A DNA stretch of 64,000 nt from Pseudomonas putida (lineage in GTDB: Bacteria > Pseudomonadota > Gammaproteobacteria > Pseudomonadales > Pseudomonadaceae): assembly GCF_026625125.1 (NCBI RefSeq), contig NZ_CP113097.1, positions 2,480,001-2,544,000 on the forward strand. Direction: 5' to 3'. How positions within the stretch are numbered: the first letter of the stretch is position 1; each line of letters begins with the position of its first letter. The position numbers and the translations under genes are program-made. The notes below the pieces were generated by a model. The model worked only from the letters and a program-made list of their open reading frames with translations. It was not told the origin of the DNA and did no database searches. Shown piece after piece: positions 1-7,314 of this stretch.

Positions 1-172
1 AAGCTGGGATTCTACGCCTTTTCGCCGAGCCCAATTATCGGCAGCGGAACTCTATCGAACGGCTGTTTGGTTAGTTTAAGGAGCACCGCCTGGGTACACG
101 CCATTGCACGCCGGCAACAGCTTCGCTGCGATGGTCGCGCTGGCTTGCTGGCGGCGGTGTTTACGACATTGA
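1..172 (+). pseudogene. C-terminal remnant of an IS5-type transposase
   Basis: Reading from base 3, the translation contains YRQRNSIERLFG followed by a TAG stop and then FKEH, which is the conserved 'NxxERxFxxxK' end of IS5/IS4 DDE transposases. The stop probably replaces a Trp codon. After about base 119 the family-like continuation (SFAAMVALAC...RRCLRH) lies in another frame, so there is at least one frameshift. The gene is broken and also cut by the window start. No terminal inverted repeat was identified. It marks this end as a site of past insertion activity. Confidence 0.75.
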
Positions 173-475
173 TTTCGTATAGTGCCTAAGGCCTCTACGT
201 CCGACGAAGAATGGTTGGACAGTAATTTTCCCGACTTCCTTTGTCGAGACCGCCCGGATCAGCACAAACAGCAGGAGCGCCTGAAAAGCAGTTGAGTGTG
301 ATTGATGGGGATGTGGTACTGACAGAGCTTAAAGCAGTTATGACGCGCCGGCACGTGTAGCAGTAAAAAATTAAAAAGCGCATCAATTTTTGTGCGTGAA
401 GCCAAGCAAAGTGCAAGATGTGCGATGATTTGATTGGTAGTACAGGGTGTCATCATTCGGCAATACTATTAACAG
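173..475. other. AT-richer spacer without a recognisable gene
   Basis: About 300 bases between the transposase remnant and the profilin terminator. Short frames exist on both strands, but none has a convincing ribosome binding site, domain or codon use typical of the rest of the window. I see nothing functional here. Confidence 0.5.
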
Positions 476-509
476 AAAAAAAGGTTGCGATCACTCACCG
501 AAAGCAACC
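476..509 (-). terminator. Rho-independent terminator after the profilin gene
   Basis: On the minus strand GGTTGC and GCAACC form a 6-bp stem around a 15-base loop, followed directly by seven T residues. It begins 20 bases after the profilin stop codon. A bacterial-type terminator implies that the profilin gene is a real transcription unit here. Confidence 0.65.
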
Positions 510-529
510 CCCTCACTTAAGAAACATAA

Positions 530-922
530 TCAATAACCAAGCTCAATCAACTCGTCAGCTAGTTTCTCGACAGCAGATGCACACTTACCTGGCGCCATCG
601 AGTCATAATGGAAACCTACAATAATCGAATGTTTAGTTTTTGTAATAACAATTCCGTCGCCGTACCCTCGTCCCGTTATTATTTTTGAATCGGGTGGCGA
701 TACCACAAGATATTTCTTGAAATTCACAGTAAGACCTTTTTTCAAAAGCTCCCCCAAATCCAAAATCCCTGCGAGTCCGTCTGCTACTGGCTTTATTTGG
801 TCGGGGGCGATACATAGTCCGGGCGAGGATGCCCACGTACTTCCATCCAAACCTAGGATTGCTCCTTGAGACACAAAACCAGTTCCTACCAGGTTGTTGT
901 CAACATAAGCTTGCCAACTCAT
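530..922 (-). CDS. Profilin (eukaryotic-type actin/polyproline-binding protein)
   Basis: 130 aa, the usual length of a profilin. The N-terminus (MSWQAYVDNNLVGTG, then AILGLDG and TWA) and the C-terminus (VEKLADELI) closely follow Acanthamoeba-type profilin as I remember it. The aromatic residues that form the polyproline site are present: Trp3, Tyr6, Trp30 and the C-terminal Tyr130. The segment GDGIVITKTKHSIIVGF matches the profilin strand region preceding the last helix. There is no signal peptide or membrane segment. The start has an AAGGTG ribosome binding site 6 bases upstream, and a terminator follows. The gene is visibly AT-richer than its neighbours. Eukaryotic profilins bind monomeric actin and proline-rich ligands. 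The function in a bacterium is unknown: an effector acting on a protist host or a domesticated protein are both possible. Family assignment is secure, role is inference. Confidence 0.9.
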   Translation of the reverse strand: MSWQAYVDNNLVGTGFVSQGAILGLDGSTWASSPGLCIAPDQIKPVADGLAGILDLGELLKKGLTVNFKKYLVVSPPDSKIITGRGYGDGIVITKTKHSIIVGFHYDSMAPGKCASAVEKLADELIELGY

Positions 923-1001
923 AATTGCACCTTATCAAGCAGAGGTTAAATAAACGGGCATGAGTCGGAATGGAAAATTTGGCCAACTCATACGGTTAAT
1001 T

Positions 1002-1220
1002 TTACATAGGGTACACTTCATCACGAACAGCAAGCTGCACGTATGAATAACACGCTGCGGCCGAGTATTGGCTGGCGCTACCTCGATACACTCCTAGTGT
1101 CACGAACGCTATCGCAAACGAATCCGAACGGAACGTACCATCAGTAAAGACCTCTTTGTAAGCTTTCGTTGTTCGGCTCACTCTCCCAGCCCATACGCGA
1201 CCCATATTTGGGGTATTCAA
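1002..1220 (-). CDS. Short hypothetical frame upstream of profilin
   Basis: Up to 72 codons from a TTG, or 67 from the ATG five codons later. Neither start has a clear ribosome binding site. The protein ends in YVQLAVRDEVYPM and has no family that I recognise. It lies 79 bases upstream of the profilin start on the same strand and shares the AT-richer composition of this patch. An in-frame TGA lies just upstream of the TTG, so this may be the decayed 3' end of a longer gene. Confidence 0.25.
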   Translation of the reverse strand: MNTPNMGRVWAGRVSRTTKAYKEVFTDGTFRSDSFAIAFVTLGVYRGSASQYSAAACYSYVQLAVRDEVYPM

Positions 1221-1315
1221 TAAAAATCACAACTGGTAAAAATAATAGGTGTACCCACCCATTTTTCGCATATGAGTATGAACCTGCCACGTGCAGCGCT
1301 CGGTCGTATTCGTGC

Positions 1316-2656
1316 CTACGGCTCGTGCGCCCAGTATGCGCCACGGCGGTTGATCAGAATGGCGGTGGCGACGCTGGCCAATGCGACCAGTGCATTGCCG
1401 ACCCACAGCCCCAGCATGACGCCGCTGGCACCCTGCAGGGCTGCACCTGCGGTGACGAAGGGCAGGGTGCCCAAGGTGGCGCGAAGCCAGGCGTAGAAGG
1501 CCACCCAACCCGCCTGGCCACGGCAGATGAACACCGAAATGGCGATGAAGTCCAGGCCTATGATGACCCACAGCCCCGGCCCGTACCGGCACAGGTCCTC
1601 GATCAGCACTTGCCCTGGGCCGGACAGTGCGAAGGCGTGGCCAAGCCACGGCGCTGCGCTTGCCAGCACTGCCCAGGCGACCAGGCCGTAGACCACCACC
1701 AGCCTGGCGGCGCTGTGCAAGGCTGCCTGTGAACGGGCGTGGCGGTGCGCGCCGAGGTTCTGTGCCAGGATCGGCACCAGCGCGCCTGGCAAGGCGAAGT
1801 ACAGGCAGTAGGTGATCTGCAGCACCCTGTCCATCACCGCCATGCCGGCCATGACCGAGACCCCGAACAGCGCCAGTTGCGCCATGGTGTAGGTCAGGGC
1901 AACGGGCATCGCCAGGTTCGCGAGGGTGTAAGGCAAGGCGATGCGCATGATGCGTGCGCCGTACAGCCGCAGCAGGCGCAGGCGTATACGTGTGCCAAGG
2001 CCGACATGGGCCCTGACTTGGTACAGGCCCGTCAGGCTGCCTGTTATGGCTGCCACCAGGCAAGACAGGCCGGCGCCCGACAGTTTCAGGTCCAGACCAA
2101 AGATCAGTATCGGGTCGACGATGGCCAGGCAAGCGGCACCGGCCAACACCACTGCGAGCGCGCGCCCGCTCAAACCGTGCGCACGGAGCACCTGGGCTGC
2201 GGCCTGCGTGAGCGCCATCAGCACCGACGCCACCAACGTCATGGCGATGAATTGGCGGGCCAGCGGTGAGGCGGGCGCACCGGCCCCCACCAGGCTGGCG
2301 AAGAAGTCCAGAAAGTACCATTGCAGCGCAGACACACTGGCCGAGACCATGGCGGCGAGGATCAGCATGTGGCGGGTCAGTGCCGGCACCGACGCGCTCG
2401 AACCCTGGCCGACCCTGCGGGAGATCATGGTGCCTGCAGCGACGACAATGCCTGCCACCAGGCTTGAATTGAAGAAGGCCAGGATTTTGGCGATGCCGAC
2501 CGCGGCAATGAGCACTTCGTCATGCAGCATGGCGACATATGTGAGCGTGAGGATGTCGGTCAGGAAAATCGCCAGCAGGCTCAGCCCGCTGGTAAACGCC
2601 ATTACCCGGACGTGGTGGGTCAATGAACCTTGGGTGAATGTGGCGGGGGGCTTCAT
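1316..2656 (-). CDS. MATE family efflux transporter
   Basis: 446 aa from the start MKPPATF; an in-frame codon 25 positions upstream is less likely because the family normally begins close to the first helix. About twelve hydrophobic segments are arranged as two homologous halves, as in MATE (NorM/DinF) proteins, which expel cationic drugs or metabolites in exchange for Na+ or H+. Typical elements are the early GLSLLAIFLTDILTLTYVAM region and the mid-protein Pro/Gly-rich helix around LPYTLANLAMPVALTY. It stands alone between the AT-rich patch and the bufferin operon; no substrate can be assigned. Confidence 0.85.
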   Translation of the reverse strand: MKPPATFTQGSLTHHVRVMAFTSGLSLLAIFLTDILTLTYVAMLHDEVLIAAVGIAKILAFFNSSLVAGIVVAAGTMISRRVGQGSSASVPALTRHMLILAAMVSASVSALQWYFLDFFASLVGAGAPASPLARQFIAMTLVASVLMALTQAAAQVLRAHGLSGRALAVVLAGAACLAIVDPILIFGLDLKLSGAGLSCLVAAITGSLTGLYQVRAHVGLGTRIRLRLLRLYGARIMRIALPYTLANLAMPVALTYTMAQLALFGVSVMAGMAVMDRVLQITYCLYFALPGALVPILAQNLGAHRHARSQAALHSAARLVVVYGLVAWAVLASAAPWLGHAFALSGPGQVLIEDLCRYGPGLWVIIGLDFIAISVFICRGQAGWVAFYAWLRATLGTLPFVTAGAALQGASGVMLGLWVGNALVALASVATAILINRRGAYWAHEP

Positions 2657-2793
2657 CGTGAGTGTACCGCTAGGGTCGGTGCGATAGTGCGGTACCAAGA
2701 CAACGTGGGTTGCGAAGAGTTTAACGGGCAATCCACGCGTATGTGCTTCTCACAACACCTTGCCGCCGCCCAACGATAGCTGGCCGGTTGGGC

Positions 2794-3261
2794 TCAATGC
2801 AGCCTTAGCAATCGGTCCAGTGACAAAGCGCCGGCGCCCCGGGCTACCAGCAACAGCAGCAGGCCGGCCCAGGACAGGTGGGTAGGCCAGGCATCCGGGT
2901 AGACGAATACCTGGATGACTGCCGTCATGCCTAGCAGGGCAAGGGCCGAAAGCCGGGTGAACAGGCCCAGCACCAACAGCAGTGGGAACACGTGTTCGGC
3001 GTAGGTCGCCAGGTGGGCTGCGAGCCAGGGCGAAAGCAGCGGCAGGGCATACTCGGTGTGGAACAAGTCGTACGTACCGGGGGTGATGGTGAGCACGCCT
3101 TCGACCTTGGTACGGCCTGACAGGAAGAAGATCGCGGCGATACCCAGCCGCGCTATCAGGCACAAAGCACTGTCGCTGAGCAGCCGTTGCAGGCCGTCGG
3201 CAAGGGTGTTCCAGCGTTGGCGCAGGCCAAGGGGGGGAGCAGGTGGGCGTAGGGTATCCAT
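2794..3261 (-). CDS. DoxX family membrane protein (last gene of the bufferin operon)
   Basis: 155 aa with four hydrophobic segments. The DoxX signature is visible as [17 protein letters not shown] near residue 40, [10 protein letters not shown] near 74, and a final helix near [19 protein letters not shown] lies 7 bases upstream of the ATG. It starts 10 bases after the DUF2063 gene and is the fourth gene of an apparent four-gene operon. DoxX proteins commonly accompany DUF2282/MNIO operons and may provide a membrane redox or anchoring function, but the exact role is not established. The family is secure; the role in this operon is inferred from position. Confidence 0.85.
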   Translation of the reverse strand: MDTLRPPAPPLGLRQRWNTLADGLQRLLSDSALCLIARLGIAAIFFLSGRTKVEGVLTITPGTYDLFHTEYALPLLSPWLAAHLATYAEHVFPLLLVLGLFTRLSALALLGMTAVIQVFVYPDAWPTHLSWAGLLLLLVARGAGALSLDRLLRLH

Positions 3262-3271
3262 GGCCGTTCCT

Positions 3272-4027
3272 TCATTCGAATGAAAGCGGGAGAAAGACCC
3301 GGGCCTGCATCAGGCGACCGAGCAGGCTGGTGAAATCGAGGTCAGGCTGGCGTTGCAAGGCGAGCTGCGAGGCGCCTTCCAGTGAGTGACCGGCCGCGCA
3401 GGCATCGAGGAAGGTACAGCCACCGGCCTCGAGTGGCTGATGGTTCACGCCATCCTGGTCGGCGCTCAACAGTGCGCCTTCTGCCACCCAGGGTTGTGAC
3501 TGAAGCCATGGCAGGCCTTCGCGGCTGCAGCGCCACAGGCTCAGTGCCGGGTGCGCGTCGAACCATTGCCAGCGCACGCTCTGGCGCGGCTGCAGGTGGC
3601 TACGGCCCAGGTCACTGGCCGTCATGCCTGCCAGGTCGGCCAGGGCCAGGCAAGGTTGCTCGATGGCGCAGAACACTTCACACCAATGCCAGTCCAGGCG
3701 CGCGACATCAGCCAGGTACGGCAGCCCGTGGCTGGCCTGCCTGTCTTGCAAAAAGGCTGCGAACGTGGCGCCGTAGCGAATCAGCCGCGGGTCGTCGGGT
3801 GGCGTGTGCTGCGCGTAGGCGGCCGCCGCTTGCTGCATCCAGTCGGTACCGACCAAGGTTTCGACACTGGGAAAGTTGGCTCGCAATGCGTCCACGCAAC
3901 CGGCCATCACGGTATTGCGGTAGACCGCGAACGCCGGCTGGCAGGTCAGGCTCTGTAGCAGCGGGGCAGGGCGCCGGCAGAGGGCGTCGATGAAGGCGTC
4001 CTGGAACTGGGCAAAGGGCAGGTTCAT
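3272..4027 (-). CDS. bufC: DUF2063 protein, BufC-type partner of the MNIO enzyme
   Basis: 251 aa. The N-terminal DUF2063 domain is recognisable from [23 protein letters not shown] and the [15 protein letters not shown] segment. In bufferin and HvfABC-type operons this protein partners the DUF692 enzyme and is thought to help recognise or deliver the precursor peptide. The start codon overlaps the stop of bufB by four bases (ATGA), indicating translational coupling, and doxX follows after 10 bases. It is cytoplasmic, with no signal peptide. The name is given from the gene order DUF2282-DUF692-DUF2063. Confidence 0.85.
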   Translation of the reverse strand: MNLPFAQFQDAFIDALCRRPAPLLQSLTCQPAFAVYRNTVMAGCVDALRANFPSVETLVGTDWMQQAAAAYAQHTPPDDPRLIRYGATFAAFLQDRQASHGLPYLADVARLDWHWCEVFCAIEQPCLALADLAGMTASDLGRSHLQPRQSVRWQWFDAHPALSLWRCSREGLPWLQSQPWVAEGALLSADQDGVNHQPLEAGGCTFLDACAAGHSLEGASQLALQRQPDLDFTSLLGRLMQARVFLPLSFE

Positions 4028-4857
4028 GGCAAGGCCCCTGCGTGGTCGAGTGCCGCCTGGGCAATGGCCCGTTCGGCAAGCAGTTCGTCGAAGGCCGGCA
4101 GGTTGCCGTCGCGCTCGATCAATGTCGGGCGCGCGCCGATGCGCGCGACCAGCCGGCGGTACAACGCCCAGACCGGTTCGGCGATGGCTGCATCATGCGA
4201 GTCGATGAGCAGTGCGCCTTGGTCGTCGTGACTGTGGCCGGCCAGGTGCACTTCGCTGATGGCATGGGCCGGGAAGCGGTCGAGGTAGTCCTGGGCGTCG
4301 AAGCCCAGATTGTGGGCGCTGACATGAACATTGTTGATGTCCAGCAACAGCGTGCAACCGGTGCGGCGCACCAGTTCGCCGAGAAAGTCGATTTCGTCCA
4401 GCGCGTGCCCCTGCAGGTGCAGGTAGTGGCTGGGGTTTTCGATGGCGATGCCACGGCCCAAGGCATCCTGGGTGCGCAGAATGTTGTCGCTGATGCGTAC
4501 CAGGGCTTCGTGGCTGCGGGGGAACGGCAGCAGGTCGGGGTGATATTGACCACGCCAGGTGGACCAGGCCAGGTGCTCCGAGACCAGCACCGGTTTCACC
4601 TGGTCGATCAGCGTGCGCAACCGGCGCAGGTGCGTGAGGTCGGGATCGGCGTCCGCTGCCAGTGACAGCGCCACCCCGTGCAGTGACAGCGCATGGCGTT
4701 CGGCCATGCGCTGCAGCCACGCCAGGCGCGGCCCGCCGACCATGTAATTCTCTGGATGCACCTCGTACCACAGGCCATCGGCGTTGCAGGCCAGGGCTTG
4801 GGCAAAGTGTTCAGCCTTGAGCCCCAGCCCGGCGCCCAGAGAGGCAGTTGAGTTCAT
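4024..4857 (-). CDS. bufB: DUF692 multinuclear non-heme iron oxidase (MNIO), BufB-type
   Basis: 277 aa, standard length for DUF692. TIM-barrel motifs with the expected metal ligands appear in order: WYEVHPENYM, LSLHGVALSLA, VSEHLAWS, AIENPSHYL, LLLDINNVHVSAHN, EVHLAGHSHD and LIDSHDAAI. MNIO enzymes modify cysteines of RiPP precursors; in bufferins they form thiooxazole-type rings. The adjacent DUF2282 gene, whose stop lies 16 bases upstream, supplies the Cys-rich substrate, and DUF2063 overlaps the 3' end. This fits a copper- or metal-buffering peptide system. No key motif looks missing. Confidence 0.9.
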   Translation of the reverse strand: MNSTASLGAGLGLKAEHFAQALACNADGLWYEVHPENYMVGGPRLAWLQRMAERHALSLHGVALSLAADADPDLTHLRRLRTLIDQVKPVLVSEHLAWSTWRGQYHPDLLPFPRSHEALVRISDNILRTQDALGRGIAIENPSHYLHLQGHALDEIDFLGELVRRTGCTLLLDINNVHVSAHNLGFDAQDYLDRFPAHAISEVHLAGHSHDDQGALLIDSHDAAIAEPVWALYRRLVARIGARPTLIERDGNLPAFDELLAERAIAQAALDHAGALP

Positions 4858-4873
4858 GGTCGGCGGCCTCTGC

Positions 4874-5152
4874 TCAAGACTTGATCGGGGTCAGTGAACC
4901 CATGCCGTTAGGCGTCTTGATCGAGGTGCAGGTGCCTGCCGGCACGTTTTTCCAGGCCATGCCGTCGTAGTCTTTTTTGGAGCTGCCTGCGCAACTGGTG
5001 CCGGCACCGGCTTTGCAGTCATTCTTGCCGGCCATGGCAACGCCGTAGCATTTCTCCATGGCCGCACCATTGCTGGTGGTATCGGCGGCGGTGGCGACGC
5101 TGGCCATGGAAGCGAGGGCCAGGGCGGCAGTGGTAAGGGCGAGGCTATTCAT
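4874..5152 (-). CDS. bufA: DUF2282 peptide, bufferin precursor (BufA-type)
   Basis: 92 aa. A Sec signal peptide covers about residues 1-22 (hydrophobic stretch ending ATAA). Four cysteines follow at 35, 46, 54 and 75 in the family pattern EKCYG, KNDC, SCAG and GTC. DUF2282 proteins of this type are substrates of MNIO enzymes and are exported as metal-binding bufferins. The ATG is preceded by GGAG at 9 bases. A perfect GTAACC-N16-CGAA promoter lies 54 bases upstream, so the divergently encoded ECF factor very likely drives this operon. The signal peptide and Cys spacing are seen; the modification and copper role are inferred from the family. Confidence 0.9.
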   Translation of the reverse strand: MNSLALTTAALALASMASVATAADTTSNGAAMEKCYGVAMAGKNDCKAGAGTSCAGSSKKDYDGMAWKNVPAGTCTSIKTPNGMGSLTPIKS

Positions 5153-5205
5153 GGGGGTGTCTCCAGAGGATGGGGCCGTGGTGATGTACCAGGCTCATGG
5201 ACTAG

Positions 5206-5231
5206 TTCGCGCTGGCCGCTGCTTGGGTTAC
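5206..5231 (-). promoter_or_regulatory. ECF-type promoter for the bufferin operon
   Basis: On the minus strand GTAACC (5231-5226) and CGAA (5209-5206) are separated by exactly 16 bases. This is the motif I recall for the NrsF-controlled SigF of Caulobacter, which drives DUF2282 operons. It ends 54 bases before the bufA start. The same motif with the same spacing occurs at the sigma gene, which makes chance unlikely. Confidence 0.8.
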
Positions 5232-5333
5232 AGGCACGCGAAAATATTTTCAGGGTGCTGCATCTGACCTGACCGGTGCGCTGAAAAGCGCAGCAGCGGC
5301 TAAGGTTCGATGAAAGAAAAAACTTCAGACGGT

Positions 5334-5359
5334 GTAACCTTGGCGCCCCATGCAACGAA
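5334..5359 (+). promoter_or_regulatory. ECF-type autoregulatory promoter at the sigma gene
   Basis: GTAACC (5334-5339), 16 bases, CGAA (5356-5359): identical in motif and spacing to the promoter of the bufferin operon on the other strand. It covers the first ATG of the sigma frame at 5350. Transcription from it would start about 5365, so the sigma protein made from this promoter must begin further downstream. Confidence 0.7.
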
Positions 5360-5934
5360 CTAACACTCAAGACACGCTCGGCGCACGCGAGAGGCAGTTG
5401 CAGGTTTTGCTGCTGCGCGGGCTGGCGGGTGATGCGCAGGCTTACCGCGAGTTTCTTGCGGCATTGGCGCTGCATGTGCGCGGGTTTCTGCGGCGGCGTC
5501 TGTACCAGCGCCCGGCCGAAATCGAAGACGTGCTGCAGGAAGTGTTGCTGGCCGTGCATAACGCACGTCACACCTACCAGCCGCAACAGCCGCTGACGGC
5601 GTGGGTGCAGGCGATTGCCCGCTACAAGCTGGCAGATTACCTGCGCCGTTATGCGCGCCACGACGCGTTGCATGACCTGCTGGAGGACGACAGTGGCCTG
5701 TTCGCCGTCAGCGAGGAGGCGCCGGCCGAGGCCAGTCGCGACCTTGGCAAGTTGCTGGGGCGGTTGCCGGAGCGCCAGCGTTTACCGATCGTCCACGTCA
5801 AGTTAGAGGGGTTGTCGGTGGAGGAGACTGCGCGCATTACCGGGCTGTCCAGTTCGGCGGTCAAAGTGGGGATACACCGGGGGCTCAAGGCGCTTGCCAG
5901 GCTGATTCGAGGCAGTGAAGAGCATGAAGACTGA
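5350..5934 (+). CDS. ECF RNA polymerase sigma factor, SigF-like
   Basis: Up to 194 aa. A region-2 domain lies at about residues 20-90 (RPAEIEDVLQEVLLAVH, then AIARYKLADYLRR), and a region-4 domain at about 130-185 (LPERQRLPIVHVKLEGLSVEE, SSSAVKVGIHRGLKAL). The next gene encodes a DUF1109/NrsF membrane protein, the known type of anti-sigma factor for this group, and overlaps by 11 bases. Both flanking promoters carry the same motif, suggesting autoregulation plus control of the bufferin operon. Start uncertain: the ATG at 5350 lies inside the promoter. TTG codons at 5398 and 5407, following GAGAGG, are better candidates and would give a protein beginning just before LLLRGLAGDA. Confidence 0.9.
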   Translation: MQRTNTQDTLGARERQLQVLLLRGLAGDAQAYREFLAALALHVRGFLRRRLYQRPAEIEDVLQEVLLAVHNARHTYQPQQPLTAWVQAIARYKLADYLRRYARHDALHDLLEDDSGLFAVSEEAPAEASRDLGKLLGRLPERQRLPIVHVKLEGLSVEETARITGLSSSAVKVGIHRGLKALARLIRGSEEHED

Positions 5935-6565
5935 AGAACTGATTACCCTGCTGGCCGCCGGTGAAGGGCCGGTGGACCGTCACGCGCTGGCACGGCGCCT
6001 GGCGCTGGCGTTGCTTGCAGGCACACTGGCTGCGATGCTGATGACGGTCGCCTTCTATGGCGTGCGTAGCGACCTTGGCGAAGTGGTGCGTACGCCGCTG
6101 TTCTGGGCCAAGCTGGCCTTGCCCACCAGCCTGGCGCTGCTCGGGCTGTGGCTGACCCAGCGTCTGTCCAGGCCCGGTGTGCGCGGCGGGATAGCGTGGC
6201 AGCTGCTCGGGCTGCCGTTGCTGGTGGTCTGGCTGGGCGCGGCGATCAGCCTGTTCGGGGCTCCGGTCGAAGCCCGTGCCGATTTGATTTTTGGGCGTAC
6301 CTGGCGCACCTGTGCGCTGAATATCACCCTGCTGTGCGTGCCGGTGTTCATCACCCTGTTCTGGGCATTGCGTGGCCTGGCGCCGACGCGTTTGCGCCAG
6401 GCTGGCGCCGCAGCGGGCCTGCTCGCCGGTTCGACCGCAACGGTGGTCTACTGCCTGCACTGCCCGGAAATGCAGGTGCCGTTCTGGGCGACCTGGTACG
6501 TGCTGGGGATGTCGGTGCCCACCCTGATCGGAGCAGTGCTTGGTCCGCGTGTGCTGAGGTGGTGA
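5924..6565 (+). CDS. nrsF: DUF1109/NrsF family membrane anti-sigma factor
   Basis: 213 aa from the ATG (MKTEELI); a GTG three codons upstream is in frame but less likely. There is a short cytoplasmic N-terminus of about 25 residues, then six hydrophobic segments ending LGMSVPTLIGAVLG. Cysteines at CALNITLLC and YCLHCPEM match the idea that NrsF proteins sense metal or oxidant through periplasmic or membrane cysteines. In Caulobacter NrsF holds SigF at the membrane until Cr or Cd stress. Overlap with the sigma gene supports coupled production of sigma and anti-sigma. Confidence 0.88.
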   Translation: MKTEELITLLAAGEGPVDRHALARRLALALLAGTLAAMLMTVAFYGVRSDLGEVVRTPLFWAKLALPTSLALLGLWLTQRLSRPGVRGGIAWQLLGLPLLVVWLGAAISLFGAPVEARADLIFGRTWRTCALNITLLCVPVFITLFWALRGLAPTRLRQAGAAAGLLAGSTATVVYCLHCPEMQVPFWATWYVLGMSVPTLIGAVLGPRVLRW

Positions 6566-6579
6566 AGAGGTAGCGCCTT

Positions 6580-6722
6580 GGGTTTGTACGAAAAGTCGCC
6601 GAGCGGCGATCAGGCAAGGCGAAAGCCGGCGAGGAAGCGGAGTTTACGGGGTGTAAATGAGCATTCCGAGCCTGCTTTCAACACAGCATGATCGTCGCGC
6701 AGGCACTTTTCGTACAAAGCCT
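6580..6722. mobile_element. MITE-like inverted-repeat element (about 140 bp)
   Basis: The ends are near-perfect inverted repeats. GGGTTTGTACGAAAAGT on the left and, read from the right, GGCTTTGTACGAAAAGT differ at one base, and weaker similarity continues inward. No coding capacity is seen. It sits between two convergent genes, abutting the stop codon of the TetR gene. The hexamer TAGCGC occurs on both sides, though not directly next to both ends, so a target duplication is uncertain. The element may also form a long hairpin acting as a bidirectional terminator. Confidence 0.6.
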
Positions 6723-7302
6723 AGCGCAATGCTCGCTCTATCCCCCCCACCAGCAGGCTTTCCATCAAGCCCAACCCCTGTTCCTCAGGCAACGTCTTCA
6801 GCATCCCAGGCAACTGGTTGAGCAAGGTCGCCACCACCTGCGCCGTCGCCGCCAATGCCGCGTCGGGGAGTTTCGCCTGTGGTGCGATCAACCGCAGCAA
6901 CCCGGCCTCATACCGCTTGCGCAACAACGCCAGGCGCGTTTGCTGCGCTTCGCTCAGGCAGCAGAAGTCCCGGGCAGCCAGGCGAAACTGCAGGGGGCGT
7001 TCAGCATGCAGTTGCCAGTGCGCTGCAATCAGGCAGGCCAACGCTGACCGCCCGCTCGCCATGGCGCGGCGGCCAGGCTCCAGGGTTGCCTGCAGCTCCT
7101 CGTACAACTCTTCGATCAGGTCGTACAGCAAGTCCTGCTTGCTCGGGAAGTGGTGATACAGCGAACCTGCGGTCAAGCCAATGTGTGCCGCCAGTTCGCG
7201 CATGCTCACCTGGCCGAAGCCTTTCTCGGCGAACAGCGCCATGGCACGGTCACGCCGCTCTTCAAAATTGGCACAGCGCATCGCGGCGTTGACCGGGGGC
7301 AT
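6721..7302 (-). CDS. TetR/AcrR family transcriptional regulator
   Basis: 193 aa. The N-terminal TetR helix-turn-helix spans about residues 15-60 (MALFAEKGFGQVSMRELAAH, then LTAGSLYHHFPSKQDLL). The C-terminal ligand domain is all helical. GGAG lies 8 bases before the ATG. It begins 12 bases after the end of the hydroxyacyl-CoA dehydrogenase gene, as the third gene of a thiolase-dehydrogenase-TetR operon, so it probably represses this beta-oxidation-like module in response to an acyl-CoA or fatty acid. The ligand is inference. Confidence 0.88.
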   Translation of the reverse strand: MPPVNAAMRCANFEERRDRAMALFAEKGFGQVSMRELAAHIGLTAGSLYHHFPSKQDLLYDLIEELYEELQATLEPGRRAMASGRSALACLIAAHWQLHAERPLQFRLAARDFCCLSEAQQTRLALLRKRYEAGLLRLIAPQAKLPDAALAATAQVVATLLNQLPGMLKTLPEEQGLGLMESLLVGGIERALR

Positions 7303-7314
7303 GCTGTCCGCTCC

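Noticed and set aside
418..624. 68-codon plus-strand frame over the profilin 3' end
   Set aside because: It is antisense to the profilin C-terminus and its terminator, with no ribosome binding site or family resemblance.
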